Below are positions 52,501 to 61,647 of a DNA stretch of 64,000 bases, in pieces. Both the position numbers and the translations under genes were made by a program. The notes beneath the pieces were generated by a model. The model was not told where the DNA came from and did no database searches. It was given only the letters and a program-made list of their open reading frames with translations. Location: the NCBI RefSeq assembly GCF_014356525.2, contig NC_052507.1:46919992-46983991 (forward strand), in the 5' to 3' direction. The DNA is from Nilaparvata lugens. Lineage: Eukaryota > Arthropoda > Insecta > Hemiptera > Delphacidae. The number at the start of each line of letters is the position of its first letter. Position 1 is the first letter of the stretch.

Positions 52501-55500
52501 AAATTAATTTAAGTTTGTGACAGCAGCTGGCGTTTCTGTTCTCACACCTCAACTCCTTAACATCAACTTCGTGAACTCTTTGAAGGCCATCAAGAGTGAA
52601 CTGAAAGTTTCGACGCAGAGCGTGAAAACATCTGCTGGCTGTCTTTTAGAATTCTGAAATATTCCATTTAAAGTTTGCGAAAGCGTGCTCTTTTTCTGTA
52701 CTTCTTTCGACAGTCACGGTTGATCACTGCTAGACTAAAATTCATAGCCTGTATATCTTGACAGAAAAAAGTTACCATAGTTTAAACTTCAGCTATGAAA
52801 GCAAAATAGAGTTCCAGTTTCAATACAAGGATGATTGATTCTAACGTAATGTTATGATAATGTAACTTGATTTTAAAAAAAATTGTAAATAGATCGATAT
52901 ATCAGGGTAGATGTAACGTGAGATTCGACTTGAATGCAACTTAATTACTTAATGCTTAGTTTTATATGCAAGAATGATGTGAGTTTACGTTCTAGCAATA
53001 ATTTTTATGAAACCAGGCAGTGATCTCTCAGAAAACCTATGAATAAATTATTTTGAAAAATTGATTTGATTGATAATAATTTTATTTGAAGTTGAACTCT
53101 CAAAAAGTTGAATTGTCGAATTATTCCAGGTCGCTCAGCACAAACTGTGCAGAATTACAAATTACGTGTTATCAGTTGAACTTAAAAATAGTTTCTTAAT
53201 AATATAATATCCATTTGAGCCCCAAAAAAGTATAGGAAAAAATATTTAAGCAAGCGTACCTGGACAGTGAATTGGAAGAAACGGGAGTGATTCTCCTCAC
53301 TAAGAGTTCTTCAACGCTAACTCTAAATCACAGTTTTTAGTCGAGTTTTAATAGCGGCTAGCTGTTTCTTATAGTAAGGACATCTCTAAAACATACTCAG
53401 GAATCACAAAACTGCACGTTTAGAAGTAGATAGTAAGCCTTTTTTCTCAGTGAGTGAATACATGAGGGTAGGGATAAAAGAAACAGGATCGAAGAAACTG
53501 GCAAAAAACGGGTGAAAATTCTGAGAATGAGTGCTGTTTTTGTGCGTAATTGTGTGTGTCTGTGTCTGTGAGTGTGTTTGCCGGTGATTGGGAGGCAGGG
53601 GTAAGTTTGACCCATGGCAGGGGTTTTTCCGGTGGCTGATGTACTGCAGCAGAATGTATAGAGTATGTAGTCTGGCAGTCGTATTCGGGGATACACGATT
53701 TGCAGCAAAAGCGCTCTCTTGCCGTATATCCGGCGGCCAACATGCTACACAGCATGCACTAGTCACAAAGCCTTTGCCCCCTTCCCCCGGCTACCCTTTG
53801 CTATGCTCTGCTATGCTATGCTACATCGCTGCCCACTCTTTTCTCTCCGACTTTACACCGCCGCGTTCATAAACCCCCTTAACCGTTCCCCAACACATGT
53901 ACAAGCTCATGCTCTCTTTCTTTCTCTCTTTCCCCTCTCGTTGCCATGACAACCATCTCAGACTACCATTGCGAGAAACAGAGACAGAAGTAATGTATAC
54001 CGACTGCAATTTGAACACAGGGTGCACTTAGTTTGCGTGTGCACGTGTGGATGATCATTCGCGATTGCTCGCGTGCGAGAACCAGTCAACAAGGTCGCTA
54101 TCCTCCCCTTCTTCCTCTCACTCATCATATTACTAATAATGATACTTGTTATCATTACCATAGAAATCATCATGGTGATCTTTTTGAACTAAAAACAATC
54201 TAGAGGGAAACGTGTCAGGCACAGTCACTCACATTTCTACAGTCTGCTCTGACAACTGACATTATAATATGTTATTCTATTTGAGTGATAATGCTCTGTC
54301 TGTGATAATTCCATGGATAAATGTGGAAGAATACAATCTCTGGGAGAATCAGCTTGTCAAGATGGATGCCAATTATTGTTACTGACAGAATTCATAAATT
54401 ATCGCGTAGTATACTGTTTCTATATTATGGTTCATATAAATTCCATCCTCACCAGACAAATGAACACCCATTTTTTTCTTCAATTTAACTCTTCAATGAC
54501 ACACCAACGCATGCATTAACAAATAACAATTTCAATGCTTGATATCATTAAGAAAAAAAATTGAAAAAAATATAAATCAATATCTTCGAATTCATTAGTT
54601 TTTCATGAATTTGTGTTTTAATTCTATGAATGGTCAAGATGGAATCAATAAAAGGGATAAAAGCCATGAATGAATGGATGCAGAAATCATGTAAATTCAT
54701 AACTATGAAGTAAATAAATTTGTTTAACAATAAGCAATTGTTACCATAATTCCAGGAAAAATAGATTTGTGAGTTACGCATGGTTCAAGAAACAGTATGG
54801 CTAATATTGTTATCACAAAATATATTGACTTCGAGATTTATTCTTCCTGCCCATTGAAGAGCAATTGATTAAAAAATTCTATCCCAATCAATGATCATTG
54901 TTACGTGACTAAAAATGAAATTGACCATTTATCCTCAATTTTATCATAATCATTACGTTTCTAACTCATTTTACTGATGCAATCTTCAAATAATTAACAA
55001 GGCCAAACTGAAAATTATGAATCAATTTTAAACTTAAATGATTTCTGTTCTAATATTTCATACTCTCATTTCAAAATGAAAAAACAATCTGGAGATAATT
55101 GGGAATTAGTTTAGAAGAAAATAATTTCTACTCTCAATTTTTCAATTTTCTCTCCACCCATAAGAAATAACTTAAGAGTCAAGCTTAAAACTGAGGATAA
55201 ATTTAATGCGAATTATTAATGTTTGTCGAATAGTAAGAGTAGTTTGGACTGACCTGAAGTTGGAAAACCACTTGACGAGCTGAGCGGTGTTGTTCTTGTT
55301 GAACTTGATGTCGGGGAAGTACATCTTGAGAACGGCCGAACTGGGGTAGCGAACCCAGAAGAACATCAGCTTGGCCTTCCTCAGGTGCATGGGAGTCAGA
55401 GTTGACGAGTACGATGGAGTCAAGGAGTCTCCTTTCAGATTGGAAAATAATTCTACATTTTTATCACCTTAGTCTTAACTTAATCAAAACTAAAAACTTA

Positions 55501-58500
55501 CTAAGTAATCATTCAATAATATAGAATGCACAAACAAAATCGATAATCATACCTAGTCTTGTCAATTTAGGTTGTAATTATAAATCGAAGAAAGTACTAG
55601 AAAAGTCAGGACTCCTCAACAATTAATCAACTCAATTGAGGAAAAATATATCAAATTAATATAAGAAACAAACTGAATAATCGCTTCAAATAGGATATGT
55701 AGAAGAATAGGCGTTTAATGATTCTTATCACTTTGGATAATGAAAAAATTCAATATGAAAATTGAAACGATGAAGAATCATTTATTCAAAATCAGTTATT
55801 ATTCAGTATCAATCACTTTGAAATCAAAAACATATTAAAGTAATTGAAAAGTAGAGTAATGATAAGAAAAAATAAAAAACACCATATCTAATAATATGTA
55901 ATAAATCATATTTATTCTTATATCTTGAAACAATTCTCATAAAATAATGTTTTCAAGTTATCAAATTTTGATTGGTCACCACTTGTAAATGAAGATAATG
56001 GAAACAAAGGAAATGTTCTCAAATGATTCAGTTGATTGATGAAAATGGATTATTTTTTTCAAAAGTTACTATGACAAAAATAAACCGGAATAGAAAGGGG
56101 AATTTCAACGGTATTTCTGAATAAGTCGCTTATCAAAGGTAAAATTGATTGAAATACATTCTTTTCAATTATATTACAGTGTATAAATATGATATTTGTT
56201 GAATAATATGAGAAATTCCAAACAACAATGCTGTGGTAAATGTAAAATAGTTGAAGAATGTTAATGATAGGGTTAAATTTTGATTCGATTGTGATATCAA
56301 GGAGGGATGAGCAGAAGAAGCCATTTCAGAACAGAACTGAGCCAGTGAGCAGAAAGAAAGGTGTGGAAAGAAACGAAATCCGTTTAATGGGGAGGTCAAA
56401 AGTTCTAATAGGTCTTCAACATTGGAGTCACAACGGTAATATCACTTGGAGGTGCAGGGCTTCTTCCCACATCCCAAAGAATAGCGATACACTGAGAACT
56501 TGGTAAGGGAAAGTGTGGAATGTGATGTTCTTCATAATAAAGGACAAAAGAAGAGTTACGTAAACTATCAATCCCAGCTATCGATTCATTGTAAGCTTCC
56601 AAGTTTTCAAACTGCTCTGGTTTCCACGTAATCAGTTCTAATTTTCGTTAGTTATTTAGAAGTAACCGATTTTAAAACATTGATAAAGATTGACATTTTG
56701 TGGTTATGATTAAAATTTTTTGAAAAAGTTTCAAAAATTCATTTTATTTGAATATAATTACTGGATGATATAAATCATTAAAAAATAAATGATGAAAATA
56801 TTTGGAAAACTTACTTGCAATGTAGCTTTCGTAGTAATCGTAGTTTGAAGGCGAGAATACAGATAGCGCTGAGTGCTCTAGAACGGGAATACTTGGATCA
56901 GTGTTTATTCTCGACTTTGACTGAATGGTATTAAGGATTTACCGTTCAAACAAAATGGAAGTATGAAATAAACAAATGAAAATATGAATAGAATAAGCGA
57001 TTTATATTGAAGCATTCATCATAAATATTGATGTATATTGAAAGATAGTTTTGTAAAACTATCTGAGAAGCGTCAAAAATGTAAATGAGTGCCAATATAC
57101 ACTTCTGTATGACCTGACTAAAGTTATACGTGTATGTAATATTATACTCATGTAAATGAGAGAATAAGTAAATATCTTCATAGTGAATCAATAAAAGTAT
57201 CTGATTTAAATGATACAATATTGCTACTTGAAGCAGAACTGTTTCGAGAATATAGTGGGCTATGAAAGGAATAATTGAATTCTTTTTTTTTGCTTTCAAG
57301 CATTATGTTTTGGAAGGAGCGAGTGAGTAAAAAATTATTAACAAGATCATTGCTGTGGCTCATATCATCGTTCAGCATTATTATCAACAGCAAAGAATGG
57401 TAAAGGTCCAAAGGGAATGCCTTATCAACACGCAAAGACGAAAGGCCGATCTTTTGCTTGAATTTTTTAGAAGAATGCTTCCTTCATGTCAACTATAAAA
57501 GGTCGATACGTTTTCAACTTTGAGTTACATCTAGGATAAACGCTAACATATGAAATCACTACTTCTCTTTTAGAAAAAAAAACATTTTTATTGAGACCGT
57601 TCCTGTTTATTCTCCAATCAATAGTATCTTGTCAAATTTGCTCTACTAACAATACTTCTTTCAAATTAAGTAGAACCAGTCCATCAAGATAAACATTTTT
57701 CGTAGCCTATACTGATTTCTCCTATTTGGAAAGTTTGTGAAAACTTGATTCTTCTGTATGTAGTCATACTACAGATTAGGCTAGTGTTTAACATTTCCTT
57801 TTCAACTAAACAAGTTATATTCTTATGTAATATTCTTATTTTATGCCCTGTCTAATGAATGATACTACTGTATGTTCTTGAGTTGTAGCTTTACATGCAA
57901 TTGGAAATTTTATCGTGAAAATGACGATCACATTATTGTGAAAATCAATGTGGTAGCCTAGGAATTGTCGAATCAAAATTAAATCGTTTGTGCCTACTCT
58001 TTTACTTAGAAATTCCACTTATTAATTTAATATGATTTTGTGATTTGAGAACAACATGCACAATTAATTTTTGGTTTTTAATAATTGAATAGTGGTGACC
58101 AATCAAATTTGATAATAAATAAATGATTAAAAATGACTCACTTATATCAGGATAGCCAAAAAAGGATATTGTAGGTCCAAGTCCGTCATAGGGCAGGTCG
58201 GCCGAGTTGTCTGAGTTGCGATCAGCGGTGTCGGCAGTCGGATGCACCGACCCGGACCGCAGACTGCCGTAGTCCGGGGATGGCACACCGTGCTGTGCGG
58301 CTGCGGCCAACAGGGCAGGGTGCAGCATGCTGGTTGGCGGGTGCGAGAGCGGGTGCGACAGGGGCAGTGGAGGACTGCTGTCTCGCATCTCCATGACCGG
58401 CGAGCCGGCTGACGAGTGCGGGGGCGGTGGAGGCGGCGGAGGCCCCTGTTGGGGGTAGAACGGCGAGTATGGAGAGAACACCTGTGACTCCTGCAGGCTC

Positions 58501-61500
58501 GGATTCGGAATCGCCACTGAAGTCGGCAATGACACTGGAAGCATTGGTGGGGGCGGTGGATGGTAGGCCCTAGGTGGTGGAGGCGGCGGTGGCGGACTCT
58601 CCGTTCCGTTCAAACCACACACCTTCCCCGCTGCCGCTGTGGCCGCCTCCTGCGGCTGTCCTGTCACTCCATCTTGTGCCAATATCCTGCACACTGTCTT
58701 CGGCGTGATCCTCGTGTCAGTCACCTTGTGTCGCTTCTTTTTCGGCGCTACCACCAAGCTGAGCGCCTCGTTCTGTTCGGGAACTCCTTCACGACTATCA
58801 CCTCCTGCTATGTGGAACGGATGCCCAGCCATCGACGAATACAGAGCTGCTGCAGCTGAGTTAATCTGACTCATTGGCGGCTTTGGAGGCTGGAATAGTG
58901 CCGAGTTCGGTGACGGTCTCACGTGTTGCAAGTTCATTGTATTTATATTGTTCTCCGGATTATTATTACTAGCATTAGTGTTATTACTACTAGTATTCAC
59001 ATTCACATTATTATTTCCATTGCAGTTGTTCGAATTAGGATTTACACTGGCTGGTAGTGATCCATACATTGTACCGTTCACTCGAGGAGGTGCTGTGGGT
59101 GGTAATGTCATTCCGTTCAACGGCGTCGGTCCGTTCATCCTCTCTGCCGACCCGTTACTCCCTCTATCCACAACTTTCGCCCTTGGCGATTTCCTATCCA
59201 ACAACTGTGAAGCAAGTAACAAGTCCTTGTTGAGTTGTTCAGCTGCCACTTCTGATTGTTTTCCATAATATCTCTTCTGTTGTAGAAACCGAGCCATTAT
59301 CGAATCAATTAATCCACTCAGTGAAGATGTAATTTCAGTTTTCAACACATCAGCAAGTCCTTCTAAATCGGTTCCAGAAACTGGATGCGATAGTGCACTA
59401 TTTCTCAACAGGGATAGACGCTCTGAGAACTCGTTCACTGACTTGGAATGGGGAGGAACTTGGGGAGGAGACTGCTGTTGGGGAGGTTGCTGGCTGGTTG
59501 GTGTAGGAGTCGAAGGAGGATGCAATGGATTTGGAGTTTGACTGTGAGGATGAGTATTTTGATTATTGGTAGGAGGAATTTGCACTTGAGTACCTTGTTG
59601 TTGTTGCTGTTGTTGTGTAGGAGTAGGAGGTGTGTGCTCGGGCCTTGGAGGCGGAGGCTGCTGAGCAGCGTGACTGGACAACACCTGCTGTTGCTGTTGT
59701 TGGTGAGGATGTTGTGGCAGCTGAGGAGGCTGTGACTGTTGCAAGTGATGAGTGACACCATGTTGTTGTTGACTGAGATGTTGTTGGTGTTCGGCAGCCA
59801 TGGCAGCTTCCTTGGCCATCCTGGCCTCCTCCATGTATAGCTTGTGACTGGCACCCAGGTAGATGGCTGCAGCTGCGTTGCTGAGAGCGTGGTGAGGCAG
59901 CTGAGGGTGGTGGTGAGGGTGATGGTGGTGATGTGAGGGTGGAGGGATAGGCCCTTGATTATGCTGCTCTTGTAGCACCTGTTGCTGGAATAAGGATAGA
60001 GCACCGTTGAAACCGGGAGGTAGAGGTAGAGATGGATGCATATGATGAGGTGGAGGATGAGCTTTAGCTGTGAGGATTTTCGAGACAGCCGGTGACATGA
60101 CAGGCTGTACGACAGCTGGTGTCAAAGAAGCGACGGGCGTGGTATCTTTAGGAGGAGTTGTAGGAGGATTATTTGAAGGAGGTTTTTCAGGAAGTGATAA
60201 ACTATTTCCATCAGGTTCGAGATCACTTGTTACATCCTCGGTATCCTGGCACTCAGACATGTCTTGATCCATCCTAGTACACAATTGCATGTATTTCTGT
60301 TGCATTTCAGCTAACTGCTCTTGCATGGATCGTAGTTGATTTTTTAGTAAATCCTTTTCTTCCCTCTTCTGTCTGATTTCGTGAGGTTCGATATCGTCGT
60401 CATCGTCCTCATCCATGAGGGTTGCAATTCCAAGTCCAGCTGCATAACGTTCCACTGCACTGTTATCATGTTGTTGGGGGTGGTAAAGTTTACGTTTTTT
60501 ACACCCATTCACTTGTGTAGGCAAAGAAGGACTAGCTCTCATAGATGACACAATATTTTCAACTCGTGCACGTTTCAATTCGATTGTAACACCGGTCCGG
60601 TTGGATGAATCCTTGGCGGAGTTGGGCTCGTCGAGGAGGTCGTCCTTGTTGAGGTCGGAGGGTGAGGCCGGCTGAGAGCCGGGAGAAGCACAGGGCGAGG
60701 GGTCGGAGTCGTCGTCCATGAGTTCGGGCTGCTTGCCGGCGTCACTGAGGTCGTCATCGAGGGCGGAGGCGGGCTCGTCGTCGTCGTCAGCTATTCCGTT
60801 GATGCTGGCGCCAACCGGGCCGTCGGCAACATCCGAGTCGCTGGCCGCACCCGCATCTACGTTGTCGTTTATCGAGTCGTTGCCCGTATCAGAAGTCTTT
60901 AATTCGTCATTGTTGTTGTTGTTATTGTTGCTGATGTCGGGGGAGGTGGGGCCGTTGCCTCCGACACTTACTGCCTTGACACCCTGCTCCAGGGCAAACA
61001 GCTCTTTGCGGCCCTGCAGGATATCTCTGAGCATGTTGTGGGCGTGGGCGACGTCACCGGGAGGCGGACTGCCCCCGTCCTCAGGGTCGAGGCCTCCACG
61101 TCGCAGCACAGCGGCGGCTGCAGCTGCGGCGGCCGCATTCAGGCAGTCGAAGTTGACGGTGGCACCGGGCGGCCCGGCGTCCGAGTTGGCGGTGGCGGTG
61201 GCCGAGGCTGAGTCGACGGCCATCATGGCGTCGGCTGGCGTGGAGGCGGCGTCTGCTCGCTTCACCTGTCGACCGAACAATTCGTTAAGCATGGTGTTAA
61301 CAGCAGCAGGGTTGGCTGCAGTGGCGGCGGCTGCAGCGGCTGCGTACTGCTGGTGCAGCTGGTGGCCGAACAATGCACTGTAGAGCGATCCGGCGGCGAG
61401 GAAGGTCGGACGCGAACTGAAGTTAGGAATAGAGGAGTAGCTGTTGCGCGGCTCACCCGCGTCCACGCGTTGTCTGGACCGCTTTGCTTTCTTCAATAGC

Positions 61501-61550
61501 TTGTCGCTGTACAATCCGAAACAGTCGGCTTCCTCTTCTGATGACATCAT
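40355..61550 (-). CDS. pros: Prospero homeodomain transcription factor, five coding exons
   Basis: Prospero (Prox1 in vertebrates) is an atypical homeodomain transcription factor that switches neural and glial precursors from self-renewal to differentiation and acts in the nucleus. The coding segments on the minus strand are 61550-58142, 56877-56815, 55431-55254, 42912-42768 and 40534-40355, all in phase and all with GT-AG junctions. They total 3,975 nt including the stop, giving 1,324 residues, near the roughly 1,400 of fly Prospero. Visible in order: conserved N-terminus ([20 protein letters not shown], residues 9-28), Ala runs, a coiled coil near 386-430, a His/Gln/Pro-rich region near 590-680, a conserved helical block near 706-795, a basic nuclear signal KKKRHK near 934, poly-Pro near 983, and the C-terminal homeo-prospero domain from about 1166 to the end (FLEQLE). 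Identity is certain. Isoform choice across the twintron cannot be decided from DNA. Confidence 0.97.
40535..42767 (-). other. pros: prospero last intron
   Basis: A GT-AG intron of 2.2 kb. It contains a (GT)-rich stretch near 41280-41340 and a four-copy AGCTCCA tandem near 41506-41535. No coding sequence was recognised. Confidence 0.85.
42768..42912 (-). CDS. pros: prospero exon: homeodomain helix 3 and start of the Prospero domain
   Basis: This 145-nt exon completes the split Arg codon and encodes [20 protein letters not shown] and on to YNRNNHIE. It covers the DNA-recognition helix of the atypical homeodomain and the first helices of the Prospero domain that masks the nuclear-export signal. 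The acceptor is tttgcag at 42913; the donor is GAG/gtatgc at 42768/42767. The intron before it is 12.3 kb. The match to the insect family is nearly residue for residue in this region. Confidence 0.97.
42913..55253 (-). other. pros: prospero 12.3-kb intron within the homeodomain
   Basis: This intron splits an Arg codon of the homeodomain (TTC AG/G). It is largely AT-rich, with more complex islands at about 43860-44540, 46510-46880 and 53540-54130 that stand out as candidate regulatory sequence. Simple repeats include CA/TG runs near 53545-53580, a G-rich run at 52316-52358 and a TGCTA motif near 53800-53822. The many short open frames on both strands overlap one another and look random; no nested gene was found. 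Confidence 0.85.
55254..55431 (-). CDS. pros: prospero exon encoding the first part of the homeodomain
   Basis: The exon encodes DSLTPSY followed by the start of the homeo-prospero domain ([20 protein letters not shown] onwards, through [17 protein letters not shown]). These are among the most conserved residues of the Prospero/Prox family. The U2 acceptor is ctgaaag at 55432, and the donor is CAG/gtcagt at 55254/55253, splitting an Arg codon. A second acceptor, of AC type, lies 23 nt inside the exon at 55409/55408; it is preceded by a consensus U12 branch site and would start the exon at TCG (SSTLTP). The frame is the same either way. Confidence 0.96.
55409..55426 (-). promoter_or_regulatory. 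pros: U12 branch site and AC acceptor of the prospero twintron
   Basis: On the minus strand TCCTTGAC (55426-55419) fits the U12 branch consensus. The AC dinucleotide at 55410-55409 follows the branch adenosine by 11 nt, within the normal short U12 distance. Splicing here is phase 0 and joins Thr of exon 1 to SSTLTPMHL. All elements sit inside the exon defined by the U2 acceptor. Confidence 0.85.
55432..56814 (-). other. pros: prospero nested intron b (U2-type)
   Basis: A GT-AG intron of about 1.38 kb between the cassette exon and the homeodomain exon. It is AT-rich and contains no recognisable element or alternative exon. Confidence 0.75.
56815..56877 (-). CDS. pros: prospero 63-bp cassette exon (inside the twintron)
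   Basis: This small exon lies between an acceptor ending ttctag (56878) and a donor gtaagt (56814-56809). It is exactly 63 nt and phase 1 on both sides, so including or skipping it keeps the frame. Joined to exon 1 it reads [21 protein letters not shown], an aromatic, serine-rich segment with no stop, then continues into RDSLTPSY of the next exon. From memory this resembles the segment before the homeodomain in other insect Prospero proteins, but I cannot check that here. It sits entirely inside the predicted U12 intron, so the short isoform lacks it. It could be constitutive in the long form or a true cassette. Confidence 0.8.
56878..58141 (-). other. pros: prospero nested intron a (U2-type)
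   Basis: A GT-AG intron of about 1.26 kb, AT-rich. It separates exon 1 from the cassette exon and lies wholly inside the U12 intron. No purine-rich enhancer run is evident in the first 70 nt after the donor. No genes or repeats seen. Confidence 0.75.
58142..61550 (-). CDS. pros: prospero coding exon 1 (start codon, N-terminal 1136 codons)
   Basis: The exon opens at tandem ATG codons ([11 protein letters not shown]), the start found in fly Prospero, so 61550 is chosen. It is open for 3,409 nt and ends in phase 1 at a donor reading A/gtgagt at 58142/58141. It encodes the low-complexity N-terminal region: poly-Ala, poly-Asn, an acidic Asp/Glu run, a KRARVENIV block near residue 323, a coiled coil near 386-430, a poly-His/Gln segment and poly-Pro. 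Only 28 nt inside the 3' end (58169) lies a perfect U12-type donor, which offers an alternative, phase-0 end at 58170. Reading past 58142 runs into intron, so the terminal residues of that open frame are not protein. Confidence 0.96.
58161..58169 (-). promoter_or_regulatory. pros: U12-type (AT-AC) 5' splice site of the prospero twintron
   Basis: On the minus strand, the codons for Ile-Ser-Phe-Phe are written ATATCCTTTTTT, a perfect match to the minor-spliceosome donor /ATATCCTT. The preceding codon boundary is phase 0 (ACA/ATA). The U2 donor gtgagt lies 28 nt downstream at 58141, so the two donors compete. This is the arrangement known for Drosophila prospero. Confidence 0.85.
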
Positions 61551-61647
61551 AAGAGAAACCGCCTGTGATTGGCCGAGGGCTCCGTCCCCTTGGCTCGTGG
61601 TAGGGGCCTGACGTAGCCTGACCCCCTCTACTCGGCCATGCTGCGAC
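61551..61647 (-). other. pros: prospero 5' leader exon segment
   Basis: Upstream of the start codon the minus strand has a strong acceptor, caccttgcag, ending at 61648. The leader adjacent to the ATG therefore probably starts at 61647 and is joined to a distal 5' exon that I cannot place. The leader is GC-rich relative to its flanks. Confidence 0.45.
61628..61639 (-). CDS. three-codon upstream ORF in the prospero leader
   Basis: ATG GCC GAG TAG lies in the leader 78 nt before the prospero start and just after the predicted acceptor. If included in the mRNA it would encode Met-Ala-Glu and could lower translation of prospero. Its use is inferred. Confidence 0.3.
   Translation of the reverse strand: MAE

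Noticed and set aside
58002..58141. The open frame of prospero exon 1 running past the donor to 58002
   Set aside because: The extra residues follow a gtgagt donor, are AT-rich intron, and do not match Prospero; the conserved homeodomain is reached only by splicing.
58560..59268. Plus-strand open frames opposite prospero exon 1 (also 60070-61383)
   Set aside because: They are antisense shadows of the codon-biased, low-complexity prospero exon, with Arg-, Leu- or Ala-rich nonsense and no homology.
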